Assembly (NCBI GenBank): GCA_014526335.1
Contig: JACTAT010000282.1
Location: 806,900-870,899 of the forward strand
DNA: 64,000 bases
Reading direction: 5' to 3'
Source of the DNA: Chrysaora quinquecirrha
Lineage: Eukaryota > Cnidaria > Scyphozoa > Semaeostomeae > Pelagiidae
This document shows positions 12,619-24,511 of the stretch, piece after piece (within the stretch, counting starts at the first letter, position 1; every line of letters begins with the position of its first letter). Below the pieces are notes generated by a model. That model was not told the DNA's origin, did no database searches, and worked only from the letters and a program-made list of their open reading frames with translations. The translations under genes and the position numbers were made by a program.

Positions 12619-12798
12619 ATGTCTGATGAAAATAGTAGTTCCTCATCCTCAGAATCTCTGATTGAGGAGGAGGGAGCTGTTGCTGTATATGGTGGTCAAG
12701 TAAGGCCATATCAATTTGAGCCTCTTGCAAACAGTGATTTGAGCAGCGAAGATGATATCGGCGATCACAACCACGATGGCCTAACGAGGCTACTTTGA
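12619..12798 (+). CDS. N-terminal fragment resembling P2X7-type zinc-binding domain proteins
   Basis: An open frame starts at ATG 12619 (an upstream in-frame ATG at 12532 is less likely). It encodes an acidic, Ser-rich start, then VRPYQFEP and a second acidic stretch, ending at TGA 12796-12798. A Tyr-x-Phe-Glu-Pro block between acidic Ser-rich tracts is a pattern I associate with the start of P2RX7-intracellular-domain-like proteins that are multi-copy in cnidarians. The Cys-rich zinc-binding part expected next is absent, so this is a truncated copy or a first exon. Family assignment is tentative. Confidence 0.35.
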   Translation: MSDENSSSSSSESLIEEEGAVAVYGGQVRPYQFEPLANSDLSSEDDIGDHNHDGLTRLL

Positions 12799-12799
12799 C

Positions 12800-13540
12800 A
12801 GTGCGCGGTTGGTTCCACATTTTCACTGAAAAAATCCTTTGGTTTTAGCCCCCTTTTCTCCCCCAATTGTGCCCCAATTTTGCTGAAATGTTGCAATCTG
12901 GGGTAATTCGGTACGGTGATTCAGAATATAAAAGATTAAAAATGGTTTCATTTCCTCTTTAATTAAGACCTACTTTTGGAGAACTAAAATTTCATAAGTT
13001 GTGTACTTCTTGCTTGCCTACAGCTAAATGAATTTACATAAATACCTTGATAGATAGATAAATTATGGTTTGAGAAATACCTTGATACTGTACAGTAAGA
13101 CATTTGATGTTCTACAATTGCCTTACAGTATTGTTATGCTACATGACTGTTGTAAGGGTGTTTAGAAATTTGAGAAAATGGGTGTACTTAATGCATGAAA
13201 TAACCTTACGCATCTGCTGTTACACAATTTGATAGGGCATACATTACTAAAGACTGGATTTGTTTTCTGCTTAAGTTGTATAATTTTGCTTGAAATATCT
13301 TAAACTTTTCATGTACAACTAATGCCTTATATGTCTAACAGTTTAGGAATCATGAAAAAGGAAAGTACACTAGGAGCCAAATAATGGAAATGAAGGTATT
13401 CCCATAAAATTTCGACTTTAAAATGGGGAAACTGTTGCAACAAGATTTGCAAAAAAGTAGACATTTGGGTTTCTATTGTACCCACAAAATTTCTTTGCCC
13501 TGGCATTTACTTTCCCTTTACAGAATCTGATTAAAACATG
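12800..13540. other. Stretch without recognisable gene
   Basis: AT-rich intergenic sequence. I see no coding, RNA or repeat signal beyond simple sequence. Confidence 0.5.
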
Positions 13541-13545
13541 CTGAT

Positions 13546-14120
13546 TTTTGCTGAATTTTATGGCTCATCTCTTCGTTATACTGGAATATTATCGTCTTGT
13601 TGCTGATTCTTCTACACCATTATTGCTGACCTTGAACATTTGCTCTTTTTTGCTGAATGTTTATGGCTCATCTCTTCGTTATACTGGAATATTATCGTCT
13701 TGTTGCTGATTCTTCTACACCATGGTTGCTGACCTTGAACATTTGCTGATCTTTTGCTGAATGTTTATGGCCGGTCTCTTCGTTACACTGGAATGTTACC
13801 GTCTTGTTGCTGACTCTTCTACACCATCATTGCTGACCTTGAACATTTGCTGATTTTAGCTGAATGTTTATAACTCATCTCTTTGTTATACTGGAATATT
13901 ATTGTCTTGTTGCTGATTCTTCTACACCATCGTTGCTGACCTTGAACATTTGCTGATTTTTGCTAAATGTTTACGGCTCATCTCTTCTTATACTGGAATA
14001 TTATCATCTTGTTGCTGATTCTTCTACACCATCGTTACTGACCTTGAAAATTTGCTGTTTTTTTGCTAAATTTTTATGGCTCATCTCTTCGTTGTACTGG
14101 AATATTATCATCTCGTCAAT
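13546..14120. repeat. Minisatellite, about 105-bp unit, about 5.5 copies
   Basis: The unit contains TGGCTCATCTCTTCGTTATA and TTCTACACCATCGTTGCTGA. Copies of the first block begin near 13561, 13668, 13768, 13874, 13977 and 14088, so the period is 101-112 bases with small indels. Confidence 0.9.
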
Positions 14121-14970
14121 AGCCAGTCTGAGAGGGGTTGTGTTAATTAGACGATAAAAATGATCAACATTGTTTAGTTTTATTAGTTTTAAGAAAATTG
14201 AATTTGTCAAAAATTATTGAATTGACTGAGTGGCCCAAGCAGTCTTAGTGGTCCGAGTGTTTGTGTGGTCTGGATTATGCCAACATAAAACTCGGACTGA
14301 GCAAGGTCTATGACAAAACACCGACCAGATGAGTTTCAACATAATTGTAGGATTGTTTGAACATCTTTAATGTGGCTTCACTTACCATCAGAAGTGAACA
14401 GCGCAACCTTTCTCTCAATGATATTGTAATATCCAAAAGCCATGTTGTGCTTGAAATATGAAGAAAGTTACTATTTAATATTTAATATTAAGATATGAAA
14501 ATTGATGAAACTGTGCAATTAAAATTGAGTCAACATGTAATTCATACCTACTAAATTTAATGAATCCATGAAACGAATACATGAAAAGAATGCATAAAAG
14601 AAATAATCAGCACAAACAAATGTCTGAAAAACAACTTACTGACTTATACATTTGCCAGGAAATACAAATAGTAAACATCATGCAACTCAGATGTCAGGCA
14701 AATGGGGCAGCAGCTGCCGTCTTGAAATACTGCCTCCCCTGGCTGCAGCATGGTAATTGTCTGCAACCTGTTAATTACCCTTCTTGCTCCAATCATCTTT
14801 TCTTCAAGACGCACAACTAAATACAACAGGCTGAAGTAGGCTGAAGCAAAGTAAAAACAACAAACTCAATGGTTTAACCTTTTTGAGACTTTCTGGAAAG
14901 CCTTCAAAACCATGGTCAATATGCATTTAAGATATCGGAAGTCTTGCTGGCAAGAGTTAGATCCTCCTCT
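14121..14970. other. Stretch without recognisable gene
   Basis: Only short open frames are present, the best being 60 codons on the minus strand ending near 14644. There is no recognisable motif. Confidence 0.4.
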
Positions 14971-14977
14971 TAAGGAC

Positions 14978-16010
14978 TTAAAAGAAGGCTGATAAAAAGC
15001 GGCTAAAAAGTACCATGCTAACACCACAAATATCACTATCAGTCTGTTGTGGAAAGTAGGCCCAGCAGTTACGCAAACAATAATGTTGCTTGTATCCACT
15101 AATGTGATGCATGCTGTGAGCAGATTCTACGATAAGACCTGTCGCTACATCTGAAGAGTGTAACATATTCTTAAGGCATTGGGTACCCCAGAGAATCTCC
15201 ATGGATGAGAGAATTTTCATCAAAGGAATAAACACAAACTACAGAGTGACTTCCGTTATATAGCACCCATTATCGGCAATAGTATGCCCAAGGTACATTA
15301 TTAGAGAATGCATTAATAGAGAGCACTTGCACTACATTAATAGAGAATACCACTTTGCACGGACGTGAATGGGGCCATTTGTGTTGCATTAGACGAGCTA
15401 GCTGCTCCATTGACATGGTATCATCAAAACAGAAAGCAAACATCTCTGTTAAACCATCATAGATTAGTTCAACTACCCGGGCAATAATTTCCCGGTCAAA
15501 CCAGCGACTGCCAAAAAGATTTTTCAGTATTGCAACAGGACACTTTGCATTTTCCCAGTAAAAGGAATCGTTCTAATCCTGTATCATGGATTGAAGCACG
15601 TTGGTAATGAGGGATCGATAGGTTCCAAACCGACTGGTGGGGCACAGTAAACTGAAACGCCAGCCAACCATTGGTCTTTTTTAATCAGCTCATCTTTTTG
15701 TGCTTTTAGTTTCAAAGCCTCTAAACATTTCCATGGGGTCTCAACATTGTAATTCCATGCCCATAGTAATGCACAATGTGGGATACCCGTAATCTTTTCC
15801 TGCCTATCCAACTGTTGCATTGCCTGCTCAACCATATCTGCACAAGTTATCAAAACAATTATATCTGTCTTCAACTTTTTGCCGTACTTATCCTTGTTAC
15901 CTTCACAAGTATATCCTGAAGGACTCTAGGCAGCTTGTAACTCATTGCAGCTCTTCTGCTCTCTTGTTTCTTCTCATCTGCTGCCAAGTCAATATTGATG
16001 GTGTCCTGTA
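14978..16010 (-). pseudogene. Decayed multi-block coding relic, unknown family
   Basis: Read on the minus strand, protein-like blocks follow each other in order with shifts between them. Near 16000-15918 is DTINIDLAADEKKQESRR. Near 15915-15600, after a one-base shift, is KYGKKLKTDIIVLITCAD through GIPHCALLWAWN and CLEALKLKAQKDEL. Near 15570-15362 is ENAKCPVAILKNLFGSRW through LTEMFAFCFDD. A weaker block lies at 15235-14978. The run is too long and ordered to be chance, but I do not recognise the protein. It ends near the Rep relic on the same strand without any clear link to it. Confidence 0.4.
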
Positions 16011-16361
16011 GAGCATAGCGAAATGGGTATCCTTTATGTTAGTGAAGACCATTATATTGCATACCTATTTTTAATTTTGTGCATAGATCAAGACCTTCGA
16101 AAGGAATCTCAGATTTTGGGGGAGGGGGCTGAACAACTGAGGAATACTCGATGACATGATGATTTTATGACATCATTCTATTTCTTTTCAGATATATTGA
16201 AGGGGAACCAGCCCCCCAGCCCTCCCTGCCTCCGACAGCCCTGTATTTGAAATGGTTTTATTATGGAAAACAGAACAAAGCAATTGATTCTTCACAGCAC
16301 CTCCCTCAATGCAACCCATTTTTGATACGAGTGTTTGTATATGAAGATGAATAACTATTCT

Positions 16362-16377
16362 GGGGGGGGGGGGGGGG
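16362..16377. repeat. Poly-G tract, 16 nt
   Basis: Sixteen consecutive G on the plus strand. The length is probably unreliable in any assembly. Confidence 0.9.
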
Positions 16378-16491
16378 TGTGCTGATGGTTTCATTTTTCC
16401 ATTTTAACTGCAATATAATTGGGTTATTGGGGCTACTATTTGATTAAATCATGAAAAAGAACTAACAATGGAATAATTTCTATTATTCCTA

Positions 16492-17004
16492 TCATTTGAA
16501 ATTTACAAATACCTTTGTCATGCGAGATTTCCCCTTATTTCCAGTTGTGTCCCAAATCCAGTAGACGCGGCGTTTATGGGGCTCTTGATCCACGGCTCTG
16601 TTCATCCATCTCTGCCAAGGGCGTAATTCAGCATTTTCCAGTTCGGCCTTTAATCTTTTCTTCGTTCTTTCTTCTTTTATTGCATTTGCTGCTTGGCGAC
16701 AGTGATTTCTGTATTGAACATAGCCTTCGTGTTCATTTACCAACTTCTCTTCTTCTTTACCGTTTAGAATTTGATTGGTTATCTCAGCCAAGTCAGTTCT
16801 TTGTCCAGATGTTTGTAATTGTCCCTCTTCAACGTAATTCCCGTCCTTTTTACAATATTCAGCAGCTTCTGTCGGTTTTCCTCTCCTTTTCTCCAAATGG
16901 GCTCTGTTCAGGCCCAATAGGTTTTGTACTTGATTCCCTCTTTTTCTGGCTTTCATCTGCACGAAACCCTGTAGATGGGGAGTTCCATTCTCTCCCACCT
17001 CTCG
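16492..17004 (-). pseudogene. CRESS-DNA-virus-type Rep relic (endogenous viral element), both ends lost
   Basis: The frame is open on the minus strand from the array junction to the stop at 16492-16494. It encodes a replication-initiator (Rep) of circular single-stranded DNA viruses: an HUH endonuclease joined to an SF3 helicase. Counting from codon 16998, motif II (GTPHLQGFVQM) is at residues 5-15, motif III with the nicking Tyr (EYCKKDGNYV) near 46-55, the RPWQ linker block at 126-129 and Walker A (GNKGKS) at 153-158. Motif I and roughly the first 40 residues are missing, because the 1.46-kb repeat array starts just upstream (two codons, then TAA within the array). The helicase stops right after Walker A. 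A GTATTTG sequence follows AAG there and could be a donor, but I see no continuing exon. The style is closest to circovirus-like Reps. It is a fossil and cannot act. Confidence 0.85.
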
Positions 17005-17006
17005 TT

Positions 17007-18470
17007 AGGAGAGGTTATTATATTTATACGCAGCAAATAAGGACATACAAAACCGTTAATAGCGCTGAAACGGCTCGACGGATCTGCACCAGATTTCTGG
17101 TACCCGACTATTTTCGGGGTTGACATTGATGATTCAATTGGTTCGGAGATTGTACCACTGTTCCTTTGTGCCAAAGTGGCACATTTGTGCCAATTTTGAA
17201 TGGGATTCAATAGGGGAAACTTTCGTGACGAATTGCGGGACAACGGGGTGGCCGATTTTCGTGGAACAAACGTTGGTGGGTAGGGTTCCTTGGTGGCTAT
17301 TGGGCGCGGTGGGTTTTGGGCGTGGCGTATGTGTTGTGACGTCACGGCGACGTCAAGAAGAGCCAAAAATGTGCCAAAATTTAGGCCCACTTTTTCATTT
17401 TTGGCGCATTTGAACCACAGGGCTGGTACCCGAGATTTTAAGGCGGATTCCGGTACTTTCGCACATGGCGCATCCGACCATGCATGTGCCATGTTTCTAT
17501 ATATGGGTTTATGACGTCATAATGACGTCACAAGTTTGAAAATTAGGTCCAAGATAAATTTAGTTGAAGTGAACAAAAAGTGGTGGAACGGGGGTAATTC
17601 GGGGCGTAGATTTCGAATATGATAGTGCCGTTTGCAAAATTTGGGATTATGACGTCATTATGACGTCATCAATTTTTGCGATTTTCACGCTGGGTTTTGG
17701 AGGGGTTCTTGATGCGTGATTTGGTTCAAACTCACATATGTTAGTGACTGGGGCATGGGTAATGCGACTGAACCGTTGAAATTGGACCAGTTTCATTTGT
17801 GCCAATTTTGTGGGACATGTGGCTGCATCCGCTGTCGTTTTCATCGAAGAGTTGCCAATTTCTATGCAATTGGTTGGAAGTGGGCTTGGATCGCCTGGAT
17901 AAATAGCTTTTGACCGTATGAGACTTGCAACACCAATTTTTGGCACTTTTGACATTTTGTGACGTCACTGGGACATTTTCAAAACTGACAAAAGTTCCAA
18001 AACTTTGGATGCTAATAACTTTGTGACCAATGCTCCAATTTCGACCAAACTTGGGGAATGACATGTATATGGGACCAAAAAGGTGTGTGGAAAATTTAAG
18101 CTATATGGGTGTGGTTGTGACGTCACAAGGGCGTGGTCGAAATTAATTCCAGTGTTTGCGAAGGCAAAAACTGCGAGGTTGATGCGAGCGCAGCGAAGCG
18201 GCAACCGAGCAGAGCGGAGCGGAGCGGAGCAACGTGGGCGGAGCACCGCGGAGCGTGTGTTGTTGTATCAATGGCAACAACAACAACAACAACATTTGCC
18301 TGAAAATGTTGGAAAAACTCGTGAGGGACTACTTTTCAAAGGCAAAATCGGGCAGATTTTCTTTGTTTTTTCGAACCTAATCAACTTCACCCCATAGGGT
18401 GGGGAAAGAGGGGCTCCCCGCTTGGCAACCGGAATTAAATAGCCTCTCCCCCCGTTGGTAGGGTCTTGTT
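17007..18470. repeat. Array 1 unit 1 (class A)
   Basis: Starts GGAGAGGTTATTATA. Ends in TTAAATAGCCTCTCC (two mismatches to the reverse complement) and the spacer CCCCGTTGGTAGGGTCTTGTT. TGACGTCA occurs at 17337, 17512, 17523, 17650, 17661, 17960 and 18118. The tail after the (CAA)n tract is of the AACCTAATCAACTTCACCCC type. Near-identical units recur at 25966 and 38457. Confidence 0.9.
17512..17530. promoter_or_regulatory. Paired TGACGTCA palindromes (CRE-like)
   Basis: Two TGACGTCA octamers spaced 11 bases apart (TGACGTCATAATGACGTCA). This is the full consensus of the CREB/ATF site. A second pair (TGACGTCATTATGACGTCA) lies at 17650-17668. Both pairs are kept at the same place in nearly every full unit of both arrays. 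Function as a regulatory site is inference. Confidence 0.6.
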
Positions 18471-19932
18471 AGGGGCGGTTATTATATTTGATCGTCGCAA
18501 ATAAGGACATACAAAACCGTCAATAGCGCGGAAACGGCTCGACGGATCTGCACCAGATTTCTGGTACCCGACTATTTTCGGGGTTGACATTGATGATTCA
18601 ATTGGTTCGGAGATTGTACCACTGTTCCTTTGTGCCAAAGTGGCACATTTGTGCCAATTTTGAATGGAATTCAATAGGGGAAACTTTCGTAACGAATTGC
18701 GGGACAATGACGTGGCCGATTTTCGTGGAGCAAACGTTGGTGGGTAGGGTTCCTGGATGGCTATTGGGCGCGGTGGGTTTTGGGCGTGGCGTAGGTGTAG
18801 TGACGTCACAATGACGTCCCAAAGGGCCAAAAATGTGCCAAAATTTAGGCCCACTTTTTCATTTTGGCGCATTTGAACCACAGGGCTGGTACCCGAGATT
18901 TTAAGGCGGATTCCGGTACTTTCGCACATGGCGCATCCGACCATGCATGTGCCATGTTTCTATATATAGGTTTATGACGTCATAATGACGTCACAAGTTT
19001 GAAAATTAGGTCCAAGATAAATTGAGCTGAGGGGAACAAAAAGTGGTAGAACGGGGGTAATTCGGGGCGTAGATTTCGAATATGATAGTGCCGTTTGCAA
19101 ATTTTGGGATTATGACGTCATTATGACGTCATCAATTTTTGCGATTTTCACGCAGGGTTTTGGAGGGGTTCTTGATGCGTGATTTGGTTCAAACTCACAT
19201 ATGTTAGTGACTGGGGCATGGGTAATGCGACTGAACCGTTGAAATTGGACCAGTTTCATTTGTGCCAATTTTGTGGGACATGTGGCTGCATCCGCTGTCG
19301 TTTTCATCGAAGAGTTGCCAATTTCTATGCAATTGGTTGGAAGTGGGCTTGGATCGCCTAGATAAGTAGCTTTTGACCGTATGAGACTTGCAACACCAAT
19401 TTTGGCACTTTTGACATTTTGTGACGTCACTGGGACATTTTCAAAACTGACAAAAGTTCCAAAACTTTGGATGCTAATAACTTTGTGACCAATGCTCCAA
19501 TTTCGACCAAACTTGGGGAATGGCATGTATATGGGACCAAAAAGGTGTGTGGGAAGTTTGAGCTATATGGGCGTGGTTGTGACGTCATAAGGGCGTGGTC
19601 GAAATTCAATTCCAGTGTTTGCCGAAGGCAAAAAACTGCGAGGTTGACGCGAGCACAGCGAGCGGCAACCGAGCAGAGCGGAGCGGAGCGGAGCAACGTA
19701 TGCGAGCATCATGGAGCGGTGTTTTGTTGTATCAATGGCAACAACAACAACAACAACATTTGCCTTGAAATTTTGGAAAAACTCGTGAAGGACTACTTTT
19801 CAAAGGCAAAATTGGGACGATTCTCTTTGTTTTTTCGAGCCAAAAAAACTCCACCCTATAGTGGGGGGTAAGGAGGGTACCCCGTGGGTTTTGGGGTATA
19901 ATAACCGCCCCCCCGGCTTGGCCATATGTCTT
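18471..19932. repeat. Array 1 unit 2 (class B)
   Basis: The left end GGGGCGGTTATTATA (18472-18486) and right end TATAATAACCGCCCC (19897-19911) are a perfect 15-nt inverted pair. The GAGCG block differs from the otherwise near-identical unit at 27428: here it reads GCAACGTATGCGAGCATCAT. It is followed by the 81-bp spacer duplication. Confidence 0.9.
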
Positions 19933-20093
19933 GTGTATATGCTTATACTTGTACTCCGATAACACACAGCTCTATCCTAGGTTTCAAGGGTTTCAAGGTT
20001 TGAAGCCCTTCTAGTGTATATGCTTAAACTTGTACACCGATAACACACATCTCTATCCTAGGTTTCAAGGGTTTCAAGGTTTGAAGCCTTCTA
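19933..20093. repeat. Tandem 81/80-bp spacer pair
   Basis: Two copies of a GTGTATATGCTTA...CTTCTA segment lie in tandem (19933-20013 and 20014-20093), each with the internal repeat GGTTTCAAGGGTTTCAAGG. The same pair follows the class B units at 28,895-29,055 and 33,184-33,345, so it travels with the unit class. Confidence 0.9.
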
Positions 20094-20096
20094 GTT

Positions 20097-21582
20097 AAGG
20101 GCGGTTATTATACTTTATCGAGAAAAAATAACGATTTTTGGAACCTGAATAACGCGGAAACCGTACGGTGGATCTTCTCCAGATTTCTGGTACCCGACCA
20201 TTTGTCTGGGGGCCCCGTCCTGTCCAAGTGGTTTCCGGCGCGTGCGAATTGGCACTTTTGAGAAAAATGGAACTTTTGTTTAAAAAGTGGCACTTTTGAA
20301 TGGGATTCAATAGGGGAAAACTTTGATTAAAAAGTGCGGGACAACGACTGGGCCGATTTTGGTGGAACAAACGTTGGTGGGTAGGGTTCCACGGTGGCTA
20401 TTGGGCGCGGTGAGTTTTGGGCGTGGCAGAGGTGTCGTGACGTCACGGTGACGTCACGAAGGTCCAAAAATGGGCCAAAAACTTAGGCCATTTTCGCGTT
20501 TTTGGCGCATTTGGTCCACCGGGCTGGTACCCGAGATTTTAAGATGGATTCCGGTACTTTCGCACATGGCGCATTCGACCATGGGTGTGCCAAGTTTCTA
20601 TATATATGTTTATGACGTCATAATGACGTCACAAGTTTGAAAATGGGCCTAAGATGGAAATTTTAGAATGGAACAAAAGTGGTGAAACGGGGGTAGTTCG
20701 GTGCGTAGAATCCGAATATCGTGGTGCCGTTTTCGAAAATTGGGATTATGACGTCATTATGACGTCATCAATGTTGGTACTTTTCGAAGAGGCTTTTGGA
20801 GGGGTTCGAGATGCCGGATTTGACTGAAACTCAGATATGTTAGTCACTTGGGCATTGGGAAGCCTGCTATGGCGTTGAAATTGGCCAGGTGTCGTTTGTG
20901 CCAAATTTGTGGGACACAGGGCTGCGTCCGCTGTCGTTTTCATCGAAGAGTTGCCAATTTCTATGCAATTGGTTGGAAGTTGGCTTGCATGGCCTAGATA
21001 AGTTGATTTTGAATGTATGAGACCTGCAACACCGGCTTTTGGTACATTTGACACTTTGTGACGTCATTGGCACATTTTCAAAAGTGACAAAAGTTCCAAA
21101 ACTTTGAATGCTAATAACTTTGCAACAAATAGTCCGATTTTGACCAAACTTGGGGAATGGTGTGTCTATAAGGTAGGAAGGTTGTGTGGAAAATTTGGGC
21201 TACATGGGCGTGGTTTTGACGTCACAAGGGCGTGGTCAAAATTCACTTTAAGTGTTTGCGGAAGGCAAACAACTGCGAGGTTGACGCGAGCGCAGCGAGC
21301 GGCAACCGAGCAGAGCGGAGCGGTGTGGAGCGGAGCAGCGCGGAGCGGAGCGCCGCGGAGCGGTATTTTGCTGTAACAATGGCATCAACAACAACAACAA
21401 CATTTGCCTGAAAATTTTGGAAAAACTCATAAAGGACTACTTTTTCAAGGCAAACTGAGGCAGATTCTCTGTATTTTTTCGAGCCAAACAAACTCCACCC
21501 TATAGTGTGGAGCACGGGGGGGCACCCTCCATGGTTGCCAGGGTAAAATAACCGCCTCTCCCCCCGTTGGTAGGGTCTTGTT
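20097..21582. repeat. Array 1 unit 3 (class C, divergent)
   Basis: Starts AAGGGCGGTTATTATAC, and the first 300 bases differ clearly from classes A and B. The GAGCG block is longer, alternating with GCGCGGAGC and CCGCGGAGC. It ends AATAACCGCCTCTCC. Confidence 0.9.
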
Positions 21583-23051
21583 AGGAGAGGTTATTATATT
21601 TATACGCAGCAAATAAGGACATACAAAACCGTTAATAGCGCGGAAACGGCTCGACGGATCTGCACCAGATTTCTGGTACCCGACTATTTTCGGGGTTGAC
21701 ATTGATGATTCAATTGGTTCGGAGATTGTACCACTGTTCCTTTGTGCCAAAGTGGCACATTTGTGCCAATTTTGAATGGAATTCAATAGGGGAAACTTTC
21801 GTAACGAATTGCGGGACAATGACGTGGCCGATTTTCGTGGAGCAAACGTTAGTGGGTAGGGTTCCTGGATGGCTATTGGGCGCGGTGGGTTTTGGGCGTG
21901 GCGTAGGTGTAGTGACGTCACAATGACGTCCCGAAGGGCCAAAAATGTGCCAAAATTTAGGCCCACTTTTTCATTTTTGGCGCATTTGAACCACAGGGCT
22001 GGTACCCGAGATTTTAAGGCGGATTCCGGTACTTTCGCACATGGCGCATCCGACCCTGCATGTGCCATGTTTCTATATATGGGTTTATGACGTCATAATG
22101 ACGTCACAAGTTTGAAAATTAGGTCCAAGATAAATTGAGTTGAGGGGAACAAAAAGTGGTAGAACGGGGGTAATTCGGGGCGTAGATTTCGAATATGATA
22201 GTGCCGTTTGCAAAATTTGGGATTATGACGTCATTATGACGTCATCAATTTTTGCGATTTTCACGCAGGGTTTTGGAGGGGTTCTTGATGCGTGATTTGG
22301 TTCAAACTCACATATGTTGGTGACTGGGGCATGGGTAATGCGACTGAACCGTTGAAATTGGACCAGTTTCATTTGTGCCAATTTTGTGGGACATGTGGCT
22401 GCATCCGCTGTCGTTTTCATCAAAGAGTTGCCAATTTCTATGCAATTGGTTGGAAGTGGGCTTGGATCGCCTAGATAAGTAGCTTTTGACCGTATGAGAC
22501 TTGCAACACCAATTTTTGGCACTTTTGACATTTTGTGACGTCACTGGGACATTTTCAAAACTGACAAAAGTTCCAAAACTTTGGATGCTAATAACTTTGC
22601 GACCAATGCTCCAATTTCGACCAAACTTGGGGAATGACATGGATATGGGACCAAAAAGGTGTGTGGAAAATTTAAGAATATATGGGTGTGGTTGTGACGT
22701 CACCAGGGCGTGGTCGAAATTCAATTCCAGTGTTTGCCAAAGGCAAAAAACTGCGAGGTTGATGCGAGCGCAGCGAGCGGCAACCGAGCAGAGCGGAGCG
22801 GAGCGGAGCAACGTGGGCGGAGCACCGCGGAGCGGTGTTTTGTTGTATCAATGGCAACAACAACAACAACAACATTTGCATGAAAATTTTGGAAAAACTC
22901 GTGAAGGACTACTTTTCAAAGGCAATATTGGGACGATTCTCTTTGTTTTTTCGAGCCAAACAAACTCCACCCTATAGTTGGGGGTTAGGAGGGTACCCCG
23001 TGGGTTTTGGGGTATAATAACCGCCCCTCCGGCTTGGCCATATGTCTTGTT
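21583..23051. repeat. Array 1 unit 4
   Basis: The left end is of the GGAGAGG type and the right end of the TATAATAACCGCCCCTCC type, so the two termini belong to different classes. The spacer is the GGCTTGGCCATATGTCTTGTT form. Confidence 0.9.
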
Positions 23052-24511
23052 AGGAGAGGTTATTATATTTATACGCAGCAAATAAGGACATACAAAACCG
23101 TTAATAGCGCGGAAACGGCTCGACGGATCTGCACCAGATTTCTGGTACCCGACTATTTTCGGGGTTGACATTGATGATTCAATTGGTTCGGAGATTGTAC
23201 CACTGTTCCTTTGTGCCAAAGTGGCACATTTGTGCCAATTTTGAATGGAATTCAATAGGGGAAACTTTCGTAACGAATTGCGGGACAATGACGTGGCCGA
23301 TTTTCGTGGAGCAAACGTTGGTGGGTAGGGTTCCTGGATGGCTATTGGGCGCGGTGGGTTTTGGGCGTGGCGTAGGTGTAGTGACGTCACAATGACGTCC
23401 CGAAGGGCCAAAAATGTGCCAAAATTTAGGCCCACTTTTTCATTTTTGGCGCATTTGAACCACAGGGCTGGTACCCGAGATTTTAAGGCGGATTCCGGTA
23501 CTTTCGCACATGGCGCATCCGACCCTGCATGTACCATGTTTCTATATATGGGTTTATGACGTCATAATGACGTCATAAGTTTGAAAATTAGGTCCAAGAT
23601 AAATTGAGCTGAGGGGAACAAAAAGTGGCAGAACGGGGGTAATTCGGGGCGTAGATTTCGAATATGATAGTGCCGTTTGCAAAATTTGGGATTATGACGT
23701 CATTATGACGTCATCAATTTTTGCGATTTTCACGCAGGGTTTTGGAGGGGTTCTTGATGCGTGATTTGGTTCAAACTCACATATGTTAGTGACTGGGGCA
23801 TGGGTAATGCGACTGAACCGTTGAAATTGGACCAGTTTCATTTGTGCCAATTTTGTGGGACATGTGGCTGCATCCGCTGTCGTTTTCATCGAAGAGTTGC
23901 CAATTTCTATGCAATTGGTTGGAAGTGGGCTTGGATCGCCTAGATAAGTAGCTTTTGACCGTATGAGACTTGCAACACCAATTTTTGGCACTTTTGACAT
24001 TTTGTGACGTCACTGGGACATTTTCAAAACTGACAAAAGTTCCAAAACTTTGATGCTAATAACTTTGTGACCAATGATACAATTTCGACCAAACTTGGGG
24101 AATGACATGTACATGGGACCAAAAGGTGTGTGGAAAATTTAAGCTATATGGGTGTGGTTTTGACGTCACAAGGGCGTGGTCGAAATTCAATTCCAGTGTT
24201 TGCGAAGGCAAAAACTGCGAGGTTGATGCGGCGCAGCGAGCGGCAACCGAGCAGAGCGGAGCGGAGCGGAGCAACGTGGGCGGAGCACCGCGGAGCGGTG
24301 TTTTGTTGTATCAATGGCAACAACAACAACAACAACATTTGCCTTGAAATTTTGGAAAAACTCGTGAAGGACTACTTTTCAAAGGCAAAATTGGGACGAT
24401 TCTCTTTGTTTTTCGAGCCAAAAAACTCCACCCTATAGTGGGGGGTTAGGAGAGTACCCCGTGGGTTTTGGGGTATAAGAACCTCTCCCCCCTGCGCGTG
24501 CATGTCTTGTT
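23052..24511. repeat. Array 1 unit 5
   Basis: The left end GGAGAGGTTATTATA and right end TATAAGAACCTCTCC match with one mismatch. The spacer is the CTGCGCGTGCATGTCTTGTT form. Confidence 0.9.
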
